From positions 3,534,001 to 3,598,000 of the forward strand of contig NZ_JABBFX010000001.1 in assembly GCF_012927085.1 (NCBI RefSeq): DNA of 64,000 nt, given 5' to 3'. Of this stretch, positions 1-8,419 are shown one piece after another (the stretch's first letter is position 1; each line of letters starts with the position of its first letter). The notes under the pieces were generated by a model. The model made no database searches. It worked only from the letters and a program-made list of their open reading frames with translations, and was not told the origin of the DNA. The DNA is from Ramlibacter agri. GTDB lineage: Bacteria > Pseudomonadota > Gammaproteobacteria > Burkholderiales > Burkholderiaceae_C. Made by a program: the position numbers and the translations under genes.

Positions 1-235
1 CGTCGCTCCACTTGGCGTCGGCCAGCCCGAGCTCGCCGTAAGGCGTGCCTTTCTCGCGCAGCAACTGGCGCACCGTCATGCCCATCTCGGCGAGCAGCTG
101 CTTCAGCTCCTCGCGCGAAGGCGGCGTCTTCAGGTACTCGACGACGCGCGGCTCCAGGCCGGCATGGCGCAGCAGCGCCAGCGTGTTGCGGCTGGTGCCG
201 CAGGCGGGGTTGTGGAAGATCGTGACTTCAGCCAT
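1..235 (-). CDS. arsC: Arsenate reductase, glutaredoxin type (partial, N-terminal part)
   Basis: The first 78 residues are present; the 3' end lies beyond the window edge. The N-terminus reads HNPACGTSRNT, the Cys-X-X-X-X-Arg-type active-site segment of ArsC proteins, with Cys12 as expected catalytic nucleophile, followed by PPSREELKQLL and a VRQLLREKGTPY segment typical of the family. ArsC reduces arsenate to arsenite using glutathione and glutaredoxin in the cytoplasm; some members of this fold (YffB, Spx-like) do other jobs, so the substrate is inferred. The ATG overlaps the end of the upstream ABC permease gene by 8 bases, so the two are probably co-transcribed. No arsenite pump or ArsR is visible in the part shown. 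Confidence 0.85.
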   Translation of the reverse strand, partial: MAEVTIFHNPACGTSRNTLALLRHAGLEPRVVEYLKTPPSREELKQLLAEMGMTVRQLLREKGTPYGELGLADAKWSD

Positions 236-1016
236 GTCCCGATTGTCGCCCGGGCGCGTCCCAGTGTTCCTCCAGCGCGCCCGCGGCCTGGGTGAGCCAG
301 GTCGTCAGCAGCAGGTAGATGCAGGCCGTGGCCGCCAGCGTCGGCAAGGGCTGGAAGGTGGCGGCCTGCACCCGGTTGCCCACGTTGGTGAGCTCCACGA
401 CGCCGATGGCAAAGGCCAGCGAGGAATCCTTCAGCAGCGCCACCACGTTGTTGGCCAGCGGCGGCAGCGCGACGCGGATGGCCTGCGGGAACACGACGTG
501 CGCCTGCACCTGCAGCGGCCGCATGCCCAGGGCGCGGGCGGCGTCGCGCTGGCTGTGCGGCACCGCGATCAGGCCGGCGCGAATGGCCTCGGCGTTGTAG
601 GCGCCGACGTTGATGGCGAGCGCCACGACGGCGGCGGCGAAGTCCGGCAGGTTCCAGCCCGGCACCAGCACCGGCAGCGCGAAGTAGAAGAACAGGATCT
701 GCACCAGCAGCGGCGTGCCGCGGATGATCCACAGGTAGGCGCCGGCCACGGCACGCGGCCCGGCACGCTCCGAACTGCGCCCCAGTGCGGCCAACGTGCC
801 CAGCATGAGGCCGATGGTGCCGGCGGCCAGGGTGAGCCACAGCGTCATGCGGGCGCCGGCCGCGAACTGGGCGGCATTGTTCCCGATCGGCTCCGGCAGC
901 AGTGCCAGCACGGCGCCCAGCAGCCACAGCGTGGCCACCAGCACCAGGGCTGCCACCAGCAGTCCGGCATGGCCGCGGCGCCGTATCCAGGGGATGGGCC
1001 GCGGCGCAGTCGTCAT
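228..1016 (-). CDS. Amino-acid ABC transporter permease
   Basis: A 262-residue inner-membrane protein of the HisMQ/GlnP type (BPD_transp_1). It has an N-terminal membrane segment, then the ARMTLWLTLAAG start of the permease domain, and the EAA-loop region ALGMRPLQVQAHVVFPQA that docks the ATPase. The ATG shares four bases with the stop of the binding-protein gene (ATGA). It forms the membrane channel for a polar amino acid; the substrate cannot be told from sequence. No ATPase gene lies next to it: the next gene downstream is arsC, so the ATP-binding subunit must be encoded elsewhere or shared with another system. Confidence 0.88.
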   Translation of the reverse strand: MTTAPRPIPWIRRRGHAGLLVAALVLVATLWLLGAVLALLPEPIGNNAAQFAAGARMTLWLTLAAGTIGLMLGTLAALGRSSERAGPRAVAGAYLWIIRGTPLLVQILFFYFALPVLVPGWNLPDFAAAVVALAINVGAYNAEAIRAGLIAVPHSQRDAARALGMRPLQVQAHVVFPQAIRVALPPLANNVVALLKDSSLAFAIGVVELTNVGNRVQAATFQPLPTLAATACIYLLLTTWLTQAAGALEEHWDAPGRQSGHG

Positions 1017-1768
1017 GTGCAGCGCACGTCTTCGCCGAACCAGCGGCGCGACAGCGCCGCATAGCTGCCATCGGCCATCAGTGCCGCCAGGGTCTTGTTC
1101 CACGCCTCCACCAGCGGCAGGTTGCCCTTGGCGGCGGCCGCCGCGATGCGCTCGGTGAACAGCAACTCGCCGGCCTTGAGCTTCAGCTGCGGGTTCTTCT
1201 GCAGCGTCTCCAGCGCCACGAAGCGGTCCGACACCCAGGCGTCGACGCGGCCGGTGACCAGGGCCGCGCGGGCATCCACGTCCGTCGGGAAGTTCTTCAC
1301 GTCCCTGGGCGGCGGCACCAGCTTCTTCACCTGCTCCAGGTAGGTGGTGCCGGTCTGCACGGCGACGGTGCGGCCGGCGAGGTCCCTGGCGCGGCGGATC
1401 TTCGGGTCGCGCGCAACCACGAGACCGCCGGAGCAATAGTGCGGCGCCATGAAGCTGACGGCCTTCGCGCGCTCCTCGGTGATGCCGTGCGAGGCGATCA
1501 CCACGTCCCAGCGGTCCTGGCCCAGGCCGGTGAGCAGGCCGTCGAAGCCCAGTGTCTTCCATTCCAGCGCGAGGCCCATCTTCTTCGCGACGAGCTGCGC
1601 GAGTTCGACCTCGAAACCGGTGAGCCGGCCCTGGTCGAAATAGTTGAAGGGCGCGAAGGCGCCTTCGGTGGCGATCCGCAGCTTGCCGCTGCGGCGGATT
1701 TCGGCGAGCGGGCGGGCGCCCGCGGCGAGGGGGAGCAATGCGAAAGCGAGTACTGCGCGGCGATGCAT
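1013..1768 (-). CDS. Amino-acid ABC transporter substrate-binding protein (family 3)
   Basis: A 251-residue periplasmic binding protein of the SBP_bac_3 family. It begins with a short signal peptide (about residues 1-18, ending ALA/AGA-like), then RRSGKLRIATEGAFAPFNYF, the classic start of the mature fold, and later DVVIASHGITEERAKAVSF and the hinge-region segment GRTVAVQTGTTY. It captures an amino acid and hands it to the permease encoded immediately downstream, with which it overlaps by four bases. It is the first gene of a minus-strand unit; the region just upstream holds the rho terminator. Ligand specificity is unknown. Confidence 0.87.
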   Translation of the reverse strand: MHRRAVLAFALLPLAAGARPLAEIRRSGKLRIATEGAFAPFNYFDQGRLTGFEVELAQLVAKKMGLALEWKTLGFDGLLTGLGQDRWDVVIASHGITEERAKAVSFMAPHYCSGGLVVARDPKIRRARDLAGRTVAVQTGTTYLEQVKKLVPPPRDVKNFPTDVDARAALVTGRVDAWVSDRFVALETLQKNPQLKLKAGELLFTERIAAAAAKGNLPLVEAWNKTLAALMADGSYAALSRRWFGEDVRCT

Positions 1769-1792
1769 GGCTCAAGTGTCGGACCAAAAGCA

Positions 1793-1816
1793 AAAGCGGC
1801 GCAACTGCGCCGCTTT
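1793..1816 (-). terminator. Rho-independent terminator after rho
   Basis: A perfect 10-bp inverted repeat (1793-1802 and 1807-1816) with a 4-base loop, followed on the minus strand by a T-rich run (TTTTGCTTTT). It sits 26 bases past the rho stop codon and separates rho from the binding-protein gene. Confidence 0.85.
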
Positions 1817-1841
1817 GCGGTGGGGAGGTGTGACGGGCGGG

Positions 1842-3107
1842 TCAGCCGCCGCGGCGCATCATGTCGAAGAACTCCACGTTGGTCTTGGTGGCCTTCATCG
1901 ACTTCAGCACCATTTCCATCGCCTCGATCTCGTCCATGTTGTACATGAACTGGCGCAGGATGCGGGTCTTCTGCAGGATCTCGGGGGCCAGCAGCAGTTC
2001 CTCGCGGCGGGTGCCGGAGCGATTCAGCTGGATCGAGGGGAACACGCGCTTCTCGTAGAGGCGGCGGTCCAGGTGCAGTTCGCAGTTGCCGGTGCCCTTG
2101 AACTCTTCGAAGATCACTTCGTCCATGCGCGAGCCGGTGTCGATCAGCGCGGTGGCGATGATGGTCAGCGAGCCGCCTTCTTCGACGTTGCGGGCGGCGC
2201 CCAGGAAGCGCTTGGGGCGCTGCAGCGCGTTGGCGTCAACACCGCCGGTCAGCACCTTGCCGGACGAGGGCACGACGTTGTTGTAGGCGCGGGCGAGGCG
2301 GGTGATCGAGTCCAGCAGGATCACCACGTCCTTCTTCAGTTCGACCAGGCGCTTGGCGCGCTCGATCACCATTTCGGCGACGTGCACGTGGCGGGCGGCC
2401 GGCTCGTCGAAGGTGGAGGCGATGACCTCGGCCTTCACCGAGCGCTGCATGTCGGTCACTTCCTCGGGGCGCTCGTCCACCAGCAGCACCATCATGTGCA
2501 CGTCCGGGTGGTTGGCGGCGATGGCATGCGCGATGCTCTGCATCATCACCGTCTTGCCGCTCTTGGGCGGCGCGACGATCAGCGCACGCTGGCCACGGCC
2601 GATGGGCGCGATGATGTCGATGACGCGGCCGGTGACGTTCTCTTCGCCCTTGAAGGCTTCGCGTTCGAGGCGCATCTGTTCCTTCGGGAACAGCGGCGTC
2701 AGGTTCTCGAACATCACCTTGTGCTTGTTCTGCTCGGGCGGGCCGCCGTTCACGGCATCCAGCTTGGTCAGCGCGAAGTAGCGCTCGCCGTCCTTGGGCG
2801 TGCGCACTTCACCTTCGATCATGTCGCCGGTGTGCAGGTTGAAGCGGCGCACCTGCGAGGGCGAGATGTAGATGTCGTCGGTGGACGCCGTGTAGCTGGT
2901 GTCCGGGCTGCGCAGGAAGCCGAAGCCGTCAGGCAGGATTTCGAGCACGCCATCTGCGAAGACCTGTTCGCCGGCGCGGGCGCGCTTCTTGATGATCGCG
3001 AACATCAGCTCCTGCTTGCGCATCCGGCCGGTGTTTTCGATTTCGAGCTCTTCGGCCTGCTTGAGGACTTCGGAGACGTGCAGCGCCTTGAGTTCGTTCA
3101 GGTGCAT
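1842..3107 (-). CDS. rho: Transcription termination factor Rho
   Basis: Rho of 421 codons, the usual length. The N-terminal RNA-binding half begins [22 protein letters not shown] and carries the DGFGFLRS cold-shock-like segment that binds C-rich RNA. The C-terminal ATPase half has the Walker A motif APPKSGKT (about residue 180) and Walker B region [17 protein letters not shown], plus the [21 protein letters not shown]-loop area. The hexamer translocates on nascent RNA and releases RNA polymerase. It follows trxA on the same strand, with a trxA terminator in the 187-base gap, so it probably has its own promoter and leader there; autoregulation through that leader is common for rho but not shown here. 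Confidence 0.98.
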   Translation of the reverse strand: MHLNELKALHVSEVLKQAEELEIENTGRMRKQELMFAIIKKRARAGEQVFADGVLEILPDGFGFLRSPDTSYTASTDDIYISPSQVRRFNLHTGDMIEGEVRTPKDGERYFALTKLDAVNGGPPEQNKHKVMFENLTPLFPKEQMRLEREAFKGEENVTGRVIDIIAPIGRGQRALIVAPPKSGKTVMMQSIAHAIAANHPDVHMMVLLVDERPEEVTDMQRSVKAEVIASTFDEPAARHVHVAEMVIERAKRLVELKKDVVILLDSITRLARAYNNVVPSSGKVLTGGVDANALQRPKRFLGAARNVEEGGSLTIIATALIDTGSRMDEVIFEEFKGTGNCELHLDRRLYEKRVFPSIQLNRSGTRREELLLAPEILQKTRILRQFMYNMDEIEAMEMVLKSMKATKTNVEFFDMMRRGG

Positions 3108-3241
3108 GGGAGGACCCCTTCGGGGCAGTGTTCTTGGTGGTCTTGGGGGAGGTTCGAAGCGGGGCGGAGAGATGCCCTGCGAACCGGAACTCGAACTGGT
3201 CTGCTTGGGTCGGCGGCCAGTGGTTGGAAACGATTATGCAA

Positions 3242-3274
3242 CAAAAAAAAGGAAGCGGGGCCGTTGCGGCCCCG
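3242..3274 (-). terminator. Rho-independent terminator after trxA
   Basis: An 8-bp GC stem (3256-3263 with 3267-3274, loop of 3 bases) followed on the minus strand by CTTCC and eight T residues. It lies 20 bases past the trxA stop codon, upstream of rho. Confidence 0.9.
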
Positions 3275-3294
3275 TCGATGTTCAGGTGTTGCCC

Positions 3295-3627
3295 TTAGGC
3301 GGAGTGCTTGTCGACGAAAGCGACGATCTCCGCCTTCGGCTTGGCGCCCACCAGGGTGCCTTTGAGTTCGCCGCCCTTGAACAGCATCAGGGTGGGGATG
3401 CCGCGGATGCCGAACTTGCCCGGGATGTCGCGGTTTTCGTCCACGTTCATCTTGGCGATCTGCAGCTTGTCCTTGTACGACTCGGACACTTCGTCCAGGA
3501 TCGGCGCGATCATCTTGCAGGGGCCGCACCATTCGGCCCAGTAGTCCACGAGCACCGGCTTGTCCGACTGCAGGACGTCGGATTCGAAGGAGGCGTCGGA
3601 GATGTGCTTGATCAGGTCGCTGGCCAT
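3295..3627 (-). CDS. trxA: Thioredoxin 1
   Basis: A 110-residue single-domain thioredoxin. The active site WCGPCK sits at residues 33-38 (redox cysteines 34 and 37), preceded by VLVDYWAE and followed by the cis-proline segment GIRGIPTLMLF. It is a cytoplasmic disulfide reductase that supplies electrons to ribonucleotide reductase, peroxidases and others. A good ribosome site (GAGAGGAA) precedes the ATG. It is followed by its own terminator and then rho, the arrangement seen in many proteobacteria. The 129-base gap to the divergent sensor kinase should hold both promoters. Confidence 0.98.
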   Translation of the reverse strand: MASDLIKHISDASFESDVLQSDKPVLVDYWAEWCGPCKMIAPILDEVSESYKDKLQIAKMNVDENRDIPGKFGIRGIPTLMLFKGGELKGTLVGAKPKAEIVAFVDKHSA

Positions 3628-3756
3628 GGGTTCCTCTCGGGTGCGGTGAATGTCCCGCTACAGTCAGGGCATTGTGACAGAAACCCAGTCCCCCCGCCGG
3701 CCGCTCCATGCTATTGATGCGATAGCAAAGACCCATCGCCGCACGCCCGCCCCGGC

Positions 3757-6018
3757 ATGTCCGCCTTCCAGCCGGGACGGCCGCGGCGCATGAAGCGGCG
3801 CCGCCTGCTGCCGCTGACCACGCTGGGCGCCTGGCTGGCGTTCGCGTTTTCCGCGCTTTCGGTGCTGCTGACGTTGCTGCTGGCGCTGGTCATCGAGCGC
3901 ACGGTCAGCCGCGACGTCGCGGCGAACATCGGCTCGAGCCTGGCGGAGCTGGCACAGCAGACCGCATCGCGGCTGGACCGCGGCCTGTTCGAGCGGCACC
4001 GCGAGATCCTGCTGATGTCCGAGCGCCTGCGCGACGCCGACACCTGGCGCGAGGTCCAGGCCGACCTGGACGCCACGCGCAACAGCTACCGCTACTACCT
4101 GTGGCTGGGCCTGACGGACGAAAAGGGCGTGGTGCAGGCCGGCAGCGGCGGCGCCCGCAAGGGCGACGACGTCTCGCAGACCCCCTGGTTCCGCAGCGCG
4201 CGCGCCGGCAACCACCTGGTGGACGTGCATTCGGGCGAATTGCCCGGCGCCAGCGACGGCCTGCCGCGACAGTTCGACATCGCCTTCCCGGTGCAGGGGA
4301 CCGGCATCACCAACGGCGTGCTGGCGGCCCACGTGTCCTGGGAGTGGGCCAAGGACGTGCGCCAGGTCATCTTCGGCGCCGCCGCGCGCCGCATGGACCC
4401 GCTGATCGTGGCGGCCGATGGCAGCGTGCTGCTCGGGCCGCCGGATGCCGAGGGCGGCAAGCTCCAGCTGGCCAGCCTGCAGCGGGCCCAGGCGCGCGAG
4501 CGCGGCTACCTCATCGAGCAGTGGCCCAACGGCCAGAAGTACCTGGTGGGCTTCGCGCGCAGCAATGGCTTCCTCGGTTCGCCCGGCCTGGGCTGGTACG
4601 TGCTGGTGCGGCAGGAGCTGGGGACGGCTTACGCGCCGCTGCGCGAGCTGCAGCAGCGCATCGCGATCGCTGGCGCGCTGCTCGCCATCCTGTTCTCGAT
4701 CATCGGGTGGTTCGCCGCGCGCGCCGTCACGCGGCCGCTGAAGGAACTGACGGCGGCGGCGCGCCGGCTGGAATCGGGCGACCCGGTCGAGGTTCCGACC
4801 TCGCACGGCTACCGCGAGGTGGAGGTGCTGGGCACGGCGTTGAAGTCCATGGTCGAGCGCCTGCACAGCAAGGGCGACGAGCTGGCCACCCTCAATGGGC
4901 AACTGGAACAGCGGGTGCAGCAGCGCACGGCCGAACTGCAGGAAGCCTTCGAACGGGTGCAGGCCAACGAGCACCGCGTGCAGACCATCATCGAGTCGGC
5001 CCAGGACCCTTTCATCGGCACTGACCTGGACGGCCGGGTCACCGACTGGAGCTCACGGGCCGAAGCGGTGTTCGGCTGGGCCCGCGAGGAGGTGGTGGGC
5101 CGGCGCATCAGCGAGGTGCTGGTGCCGCCGCGCTATGCGACCAATGTGGAAGTGACGCTGGAACAGGTGCGCCGCACCGGCCACTCCGCGGCGCTGAACC
5201 GCCCGGTCGAGCGCGTCATGATCGACCGCCAGGGCCGCGAATTCCCGGTGGAGCTGCGCCTGGGCCTGGTGAGCACCGGCGAGCAGCGCTTCTTCACCGC
5301 CTTCGTGCACGACATCTCCCGGCGCAAGGAGGTGGAGCGGATGAAGGACGAGTTCATCTCCACCGTCTCGCACGAGCTGCGCACGCCGCTGACCGCCATC
5401 TACGGCTCGCTGAACCTGCTGACCTCCGGCATGGCCGGCGAGCTGCCGCCCGACGTGATGCAGCTGCTGACGATCTCGCACGAGAGCACCGAACGGCTGA
5501 TCCGGCTGATCAACGAGATGCTGGACCTGGAGAAGATCGCCAGCGGCAAGATCGAATACCGCATGGCCGCGCAGCCGCTGCGGCCGCTGCTGGAGCAGGC
5601 GATCCGCGACACCGGCGCCTATGCCGAGAGCATGCGGGTGCAGTTCCACCTGCTGCCCGGCGCCGACGCGCGCATCTACGGCGACGCCGACCGGCTGGTC
5701 CAGGTGTGCGTGAACCTGCTGTCCAACGCGGCGAAGTTCTCGCCGCCGGGCGGCGAGGTGGAAATCACCTTGCAGGTGGACGAGGGCAAGGCGCGCGTGG
5801 CCGTCGCCGACCACGGCCCGGGCGTCCCGCCGGAGTTCCACGAGCGCATCTTCCAGCGCTTCGCCCAGGCCGACGCCTCCGACCGGCGTGCGCAAGGCGG
5901 CACCGGGCTGGGGCTGGCCATCTGCCGCAGCATCATCGAAGCGCATGGCGGTCGCATGGGCTTCACCAGCGAGCCGGACGTGCGCACCGAGTTCTTCTTC
6001 GAGCTGCCGCTCGCCTGA
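3757..6018 (+). CDS. Membrane sensor histidine kinase (dCache-HAMP-PAS-HisKA-HATPase)
   Basis: A 753-residue sensor kinase. A first membrane segment (about residues 27-50) and a second (about 306-328) bracket a roughly 255-residue periplasmic dCache-like sensor. A HAMP linker follows (TRPLKELTAAARRLESGD), then a coiled coil, a PAS domain (IIESAQDPFIGTDLDGRVTDW, about 410-530), the HisKA box FISTVSHELRTPL with phospho-acceptor His539, and the ATPase with NLLSNAAKFSP (N box), DHGPGVP and GTGLGLAI. An internal ATG at 3790 (MKRRRLLPL) is an equally possible start. Its likely partner, a CheY-like regulator, is encoded convergently 3 bases away. The signal is unknown. Confidence 0.92.
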   Translation: MSAFQPGRPRRMKRRRLLPLTTLGAWLAFAFSALSVLLTLLLALVIERTVSRDVAANIGSSLAELAQQTASRLDRGLFERHREILLMSERLRDADTWREVQADLDATRNSYRYYLWLGLTDEKGVVQAGSGGARKGDDVSQTPWFRSARAGNHLVDVHSGELPGASDGLPRQFDIAFPVQGTGITNGVLAAHVSWEWAKDVRQVIFGAAARRMDPLIVAADGSVLLGPPDAEGGKLQLASLQRAQARERGYLIEQWPNGQKYLVGFARSNGFLGSPGLGWYVLVRQELGTAYAPLRELQQRIAIAGALLAILFSIIGWFAARAVTRPLKELTAAARRLESGDPVEVPTSHGYREVEVLGTALKSMVERLHSKGDELATLNGQLEQRVQQRTAELQEAFERVQANEHRVQTIIESAQDPFIGTDLDGRVTDWSSRAEAVFGWAREEVVGRRISEVLVPPRYATNVEVTLEQVRRTGHSAALNRPVERVMIDRQGREFPVELRLGLVSTGEQRFFTAFVHDISRRKEVERMKDEFISTVSHELRTPLTAIYGSLNLLTSGMAGELPPDVMQLLTISHESTERLIRLINEMLDLEKIASGKIEYRMAAQPLRPLLEQAIRDTGAYAESMRVQFHLLPGADARIYGDADRLVQVCVNLLSNAAKFSPPGGEVEITLQVDEGKARVAVADHGPGVPPEFHERIFQRFAQADASDRRAQGGTGLGLAICRSIIEAHGGRMGFTSEPDVRTEFFFELPLA

Positions 6019-6020
6019 AA

Positions 6021-6407
6021 TCAGCCGCCCGTGAGGGCGCGCAGGCGCGCGAGCAGGTCCTCGGGCAAGAAGGGCTTGACCAGGTAGTCGGTGGCGCCCG
6101 CTTCCAGCGCGCGGGCGATGTCGCGCTCCTGCGCCTTGGCGGTGAGCATCAGCACCGGCACGCGTTCCCACGCAGGCTGTTGCCGCAGCAGGGCGACCAG
6201 CTGCAGGCCATCGACGTGGGGCAGCATCACGTCCAGCAGCATCACGGTGGGGGCCGGCTGCGACAGGATGTGGTCCTGCGCGGCCTGGCCGTCGGCGATG
6301 AGGGTGACGCGGTAGCCGGAGCGCCCCAGCATGAACTGCAGCAGCTGGCCGATGTGGATGTCGTCCTCGACGACGAGGGCGGAGGGTAGTGCCTGTTCTT
6401 GTTGCAT
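6021..6407 (-). CDS. Single-domain response regulator (CheY-like)
   Basis: A 128-residue stand-alone receiver domain: acidic pocket VVEDD (residues 12-16), phosphorylation site Asp59 in VMLLDVMLPHVDG, switch Thr in MLTAKAQ and conserved Lys in DYLVKPF. There is no DNA-binding or enzymatic output domain, so it should act by protein contact, as a phosphorelay intermediate or on a cyclase or kinase. It ends 3 bases from the convergent sensor kinase, its probable partner. A strong hairpin sits directly before its start codon. Confidence 0.9.
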   Translation of the reverse strand: MQQEQALPSALVVEDDIHIGQLLQFMLGRSGYRVTLIADGQAAQDHILSQPAPTVMLLDVMLPHVDGLQLVALLRQQPAWERVPVLMLTAKAQERDIARALEAGATDYLVKPFLPEDLLARLRALTGG

Positions 6408-6410
6408 GGT

Positions 6411-6432
6411 CCCGGGCGCGCGTGCGCCCGGG
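6411..6432 (-). promoter_or_regulatory. GC-rich hairpin abutting the response-regulator start codon
   Basis: A perfect 9-bp GC inverted repeat (6411-6419 with 6424-6432, 4-base loop) ends three bases before the ATG of the response regulator. On the minus strand the 3' arm ends CCCGGG, which holds the only G-rich candidate ribosome site, so folding could hide it. There is no T run, so it is not a typical terminator for the upstream gene. Confidence 0.4.
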
Positions 6433-6444
6433 CATTGTCGCCGC

Positions 6445-7083
6445 TCAGAAGGCCTGGCGGTAATACACCATCGGGCGGCCGTCGCTGCGGCGCACGGAGA
6501 TGCGCGCGCCGCTTTCCATCTGGAAGCCGAGGAAGTTGCTGGCCGCGGTGAAGCCCGACTTGCGGCCCTCGTCGATCTTCATCTCGACGCGTGCGCCGTA
6601 GACCGGCTGCTGGCTCTGCTGGATGAGGGTGTAGGCGTCGGCGTCGTTGCTCATGCGGCGCCAGGCCGTCACGTCGACCTGCTTGCTCTGCACCAGTTGC
6701 CGCCAGCGCAGGCCGAGGTCCATGCTGGGGCCGGGCGCGGCCAGCGCTGCGGGTTGCACGCCGACACGGGAACCAAAGCCGCTCATGCCGAGCACCACGC
6801 CGAGGCCCTGCTTGTCGGGCGACAGCGTCATGTCGACGCGCGGGGCCTTGAAGCCGTTGTCCTGCGGATCGATGCGCGGCAGCGTGCTCGTGTTGACTTC
6901 GATGCGCATGGCGGGCTCGGTGCGCGCCTGCGCGACGGCGACGTCCTGCGCCGCCGCCGCGGGGCTTTCGGCCAGCACCAGGGGGCACGCGCAACAGCAC
7001 CCGAGCGCCAATGCGGCGTGGCCCAGCGACAACTTCCTACCAGAACCATACCCGGCGCGTGCGCCGGCAGCGGCCTTCTCCAT
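6445..7083 (-). CDS. Exported protein of unknown function
   Basis: A 212-residue protein I do not recognise. A long N-region and hydrophobic core (about residues 18-38, with a Cys-rich GCCCACPLVLAES end) look like a signal peptide; the Cys cluster might also suggest a lipobox but does not fit well. The mature part has alternating hydrophobic strands (DVTAWRRMSND, VYGARVEMKID, GARISVRRSDG), suggesting a beta-rich periplasmic or outer-membrane protein. The start is well supported by a GGGAGGTG ribosome site. It stands upstream of the response regulator on the same strand with a 37-base gap holding a hairpin. Confidence 0.7.
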   Translation of the reverse strand: MEKAAAGARAGYGSGRKLSLGHAALALGCCCACPLVLAESPAAAAQDVAVAQARTEPAMRIEVNTSTLPRIDPQDNGFKAPRVDMTLSPDKQGLGVVLGMSGFGSRVGVQPAALAAPGPSMDLGLRWRQLVQSKQVDVTAWRRMSNDADAYTLIQQSQQPVYGARVEMKIDEGRKSGFTAASNFLGFQMESGARISVRRSDGRPMVYYRQAF

Positions 7084-7272
7084 GGCTCACCTCCCAGTGA
7101 TGCGAAGCAGCTTAGGTCTGCGGTCGATCCAGGTTTGTGGGAGCTTCCATCGGTCTCTTGTCAGCCGGCATCCACCCCCGGGGCGGGCGCCAGAACGACA
7201 CGATCAGGATAGACCCGGATGCGAGCTTTGGGTACCCCTGCAAGGGGAAAGCGGACGTAAGGCGGGAAACGG

Positions 7273-8193
7273 TCAGCTGAAACGCGGGGCCCGTACTGCA
7301 AAGTAGAACCATTCCGTGCCGGGGTCGGCCGCCGCGTGCGGAAAAACCACATGGCCGGCGGCGCTGGAGTGGACCTCGGCGCCGTCCTGGCGCCAGCCGA
7401 CCAACTGGCCCGCGGACCAGGGATCGAAACTGTTCCAGGGCTGGGCGAAGCGGTCACCGGGCTGGTTTTTGTCCACCACTTCCACGAGGCGCAGCGTCTC
7501 CATCTGCTGTGCGGGCGGGGCCGGCGCGTCGACCATGCGCAGGTGCGCGAGGCAATTGCGGATGGCCGCGTAGGCGACCTCGGGGGCGGACGGGTCTTCA
7601 TGCTGGCCGCATTCCAGCGTGACGCCGTAGCCGCCGCGAGCGCGCATGTATTCCGTGGTGCCGACGCCGTACTCCACCCGGTCGCCGCGGCGCGTCGCGC
7701 CACGGGCGTAGGTCTCCAGCCAGCCATCGACGGCGCGCGTGACGCCCAGCGAGCGCGCCAGGGCTTCTTCCTCGCTGGCGTGGGCGAAGGGCTGCAGTGG
7801 GTCCGTGTTGTTGCCCGGGCCGACCATGACGAAGGGCTGGCCGGGCGAGTGGAAAGAGTGCAGGTCCAGCAGCACCTCGTTGGCTTCCAGCAGCGGACAC
7901 AGCTCGTTGGCGATGCGGTCTTCGTTGTCCTGCGGGTGTGCGTTCGGCTGCAGGTTGCGGTTCAGGTTGCGGTCGCCGGCGCGCTGCTTGCGGTCGAAGG
8001 CGAGCTTGTTGGTGACCGGGACCAGCGTGAGCTGGCCGGCTTGGATCAGCACTTCGCCGGACGCGAGTTCTTTCAGCAGCCGCTGGATGGCGACCGCGCC
8101 GCAGGTTTCGTTGCCGTGGACGGCGCCGAGGATGAGGAGGCGCGGGCCCGGCGCGGAGCCGGTGAAGGAGAAGGTGTCGAAGAGCGTGGCCAT
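7273..8193 (-). CDS. Succinylglutamate desuccinylase/aspartoacylase-family zinc hydrolase
   Basis: A 306-residue M14-like carboxypeptidase-fold amidohydrolase. Zinc ligands are visible: His26 and Glu29 in GAVHGNET and His112 in LLDLHSF, with the RNLNRN substrate-binding segment in between. The family deacylates N-acyl amino acids (N-acetylaspartate, N-succinylglutamate); no arginine-succinyltransferase genes are nearby, so the substrate is open. I chose the ATG at 8193 because it aligns with the fold start; an in-frame ATG at 8250 would run through the 3' end of the 4.5S RNA gene. It lies directly downstream of ffs on the same strand. Confidence 0.85.
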   Translation of the reverse strand: MATLFDTFSFTGSAPGPRLLILGAVHGNETCGAVAIQRLLKELASGEVLIQAGQLTLVPVTNKLAFDRKQRAGDRNLNRNLQPNAHPQDNEDRIANELCPLLEANEVLLDLHSFHSPGQPFVMVGPGNNTDPLQPFAHASEEEALARSLGVTRAVDGWLETYARGATRRGDRVEYGVGTTEYMRARGGYGVTLECGQHEDPSAPEVAYAAIRNCLAHLRMVDAPAPPAQQMETLRLVEVVDKNQPGDRFAQPWNSFDPWSAGQLVGWRQDGAEVHSSAAGHVVFPHAAADPGTEWFYFAVRAPRFS

Positions 8194-8228
8194 GGCGACA
8201 TGGTGCCATCGACTGAGGAAAGGGGAGT

Positions 8229-8325
8229 TGACGAGCCTTACCCCCGGCACTGGCTACGCAGTTAGGGCTGCTTGGTTCCCCACCTGACCCGGTTGGCCAC
8301 TTCACCATGCGGGGAGGCCCGTCAG
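8229..8325 (-). ncRNA. ffs: 4.5S RNA (bacterial signal recognition particle RNA)
   Basis: On the minus strand the conserved SRP core is present: GGTCAGG, a GGAA tetraloop closed by GG/CC, and AAGCAGCC, followed by the GTGCCGGGG side. The ends pair over nine bases (8315-8323 with 8230-8238, one G-U), giving the expected roughly 97-nt hairpin. A TACAAT -10 box at 8332-8337 places the transcription start at about 8325, matching the folded 5' end. With Ffh it forms the SRP that targets membrane proteins. Its position upstream of and divergent from dnaX is usual in Burkholderiales. Ends are accurate to a few bases. Confidence 0.93.
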
Positions 8326-8331
8326 GGACGC

Positions 8332-8337
8332 ATTGTA
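8332..8337 (-). promoter_or_regulatory. -10 box of the ffs promoter
   Basis: TACAAT on the minus strand, 7 bases before the inferred 5' end of the 4.5S RNA. No good -35 hexamer is visible at 16-18 bases. Confidence 0.55.
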
Positions 8338-8419
8338 CCGATCTCCGGGGGGCGAAAGCCGGACCATGCGCCAACTCAGGCGAAAAAACCCCACCCGCCG
8401 GCCCCGTAGAATCGAGCCG

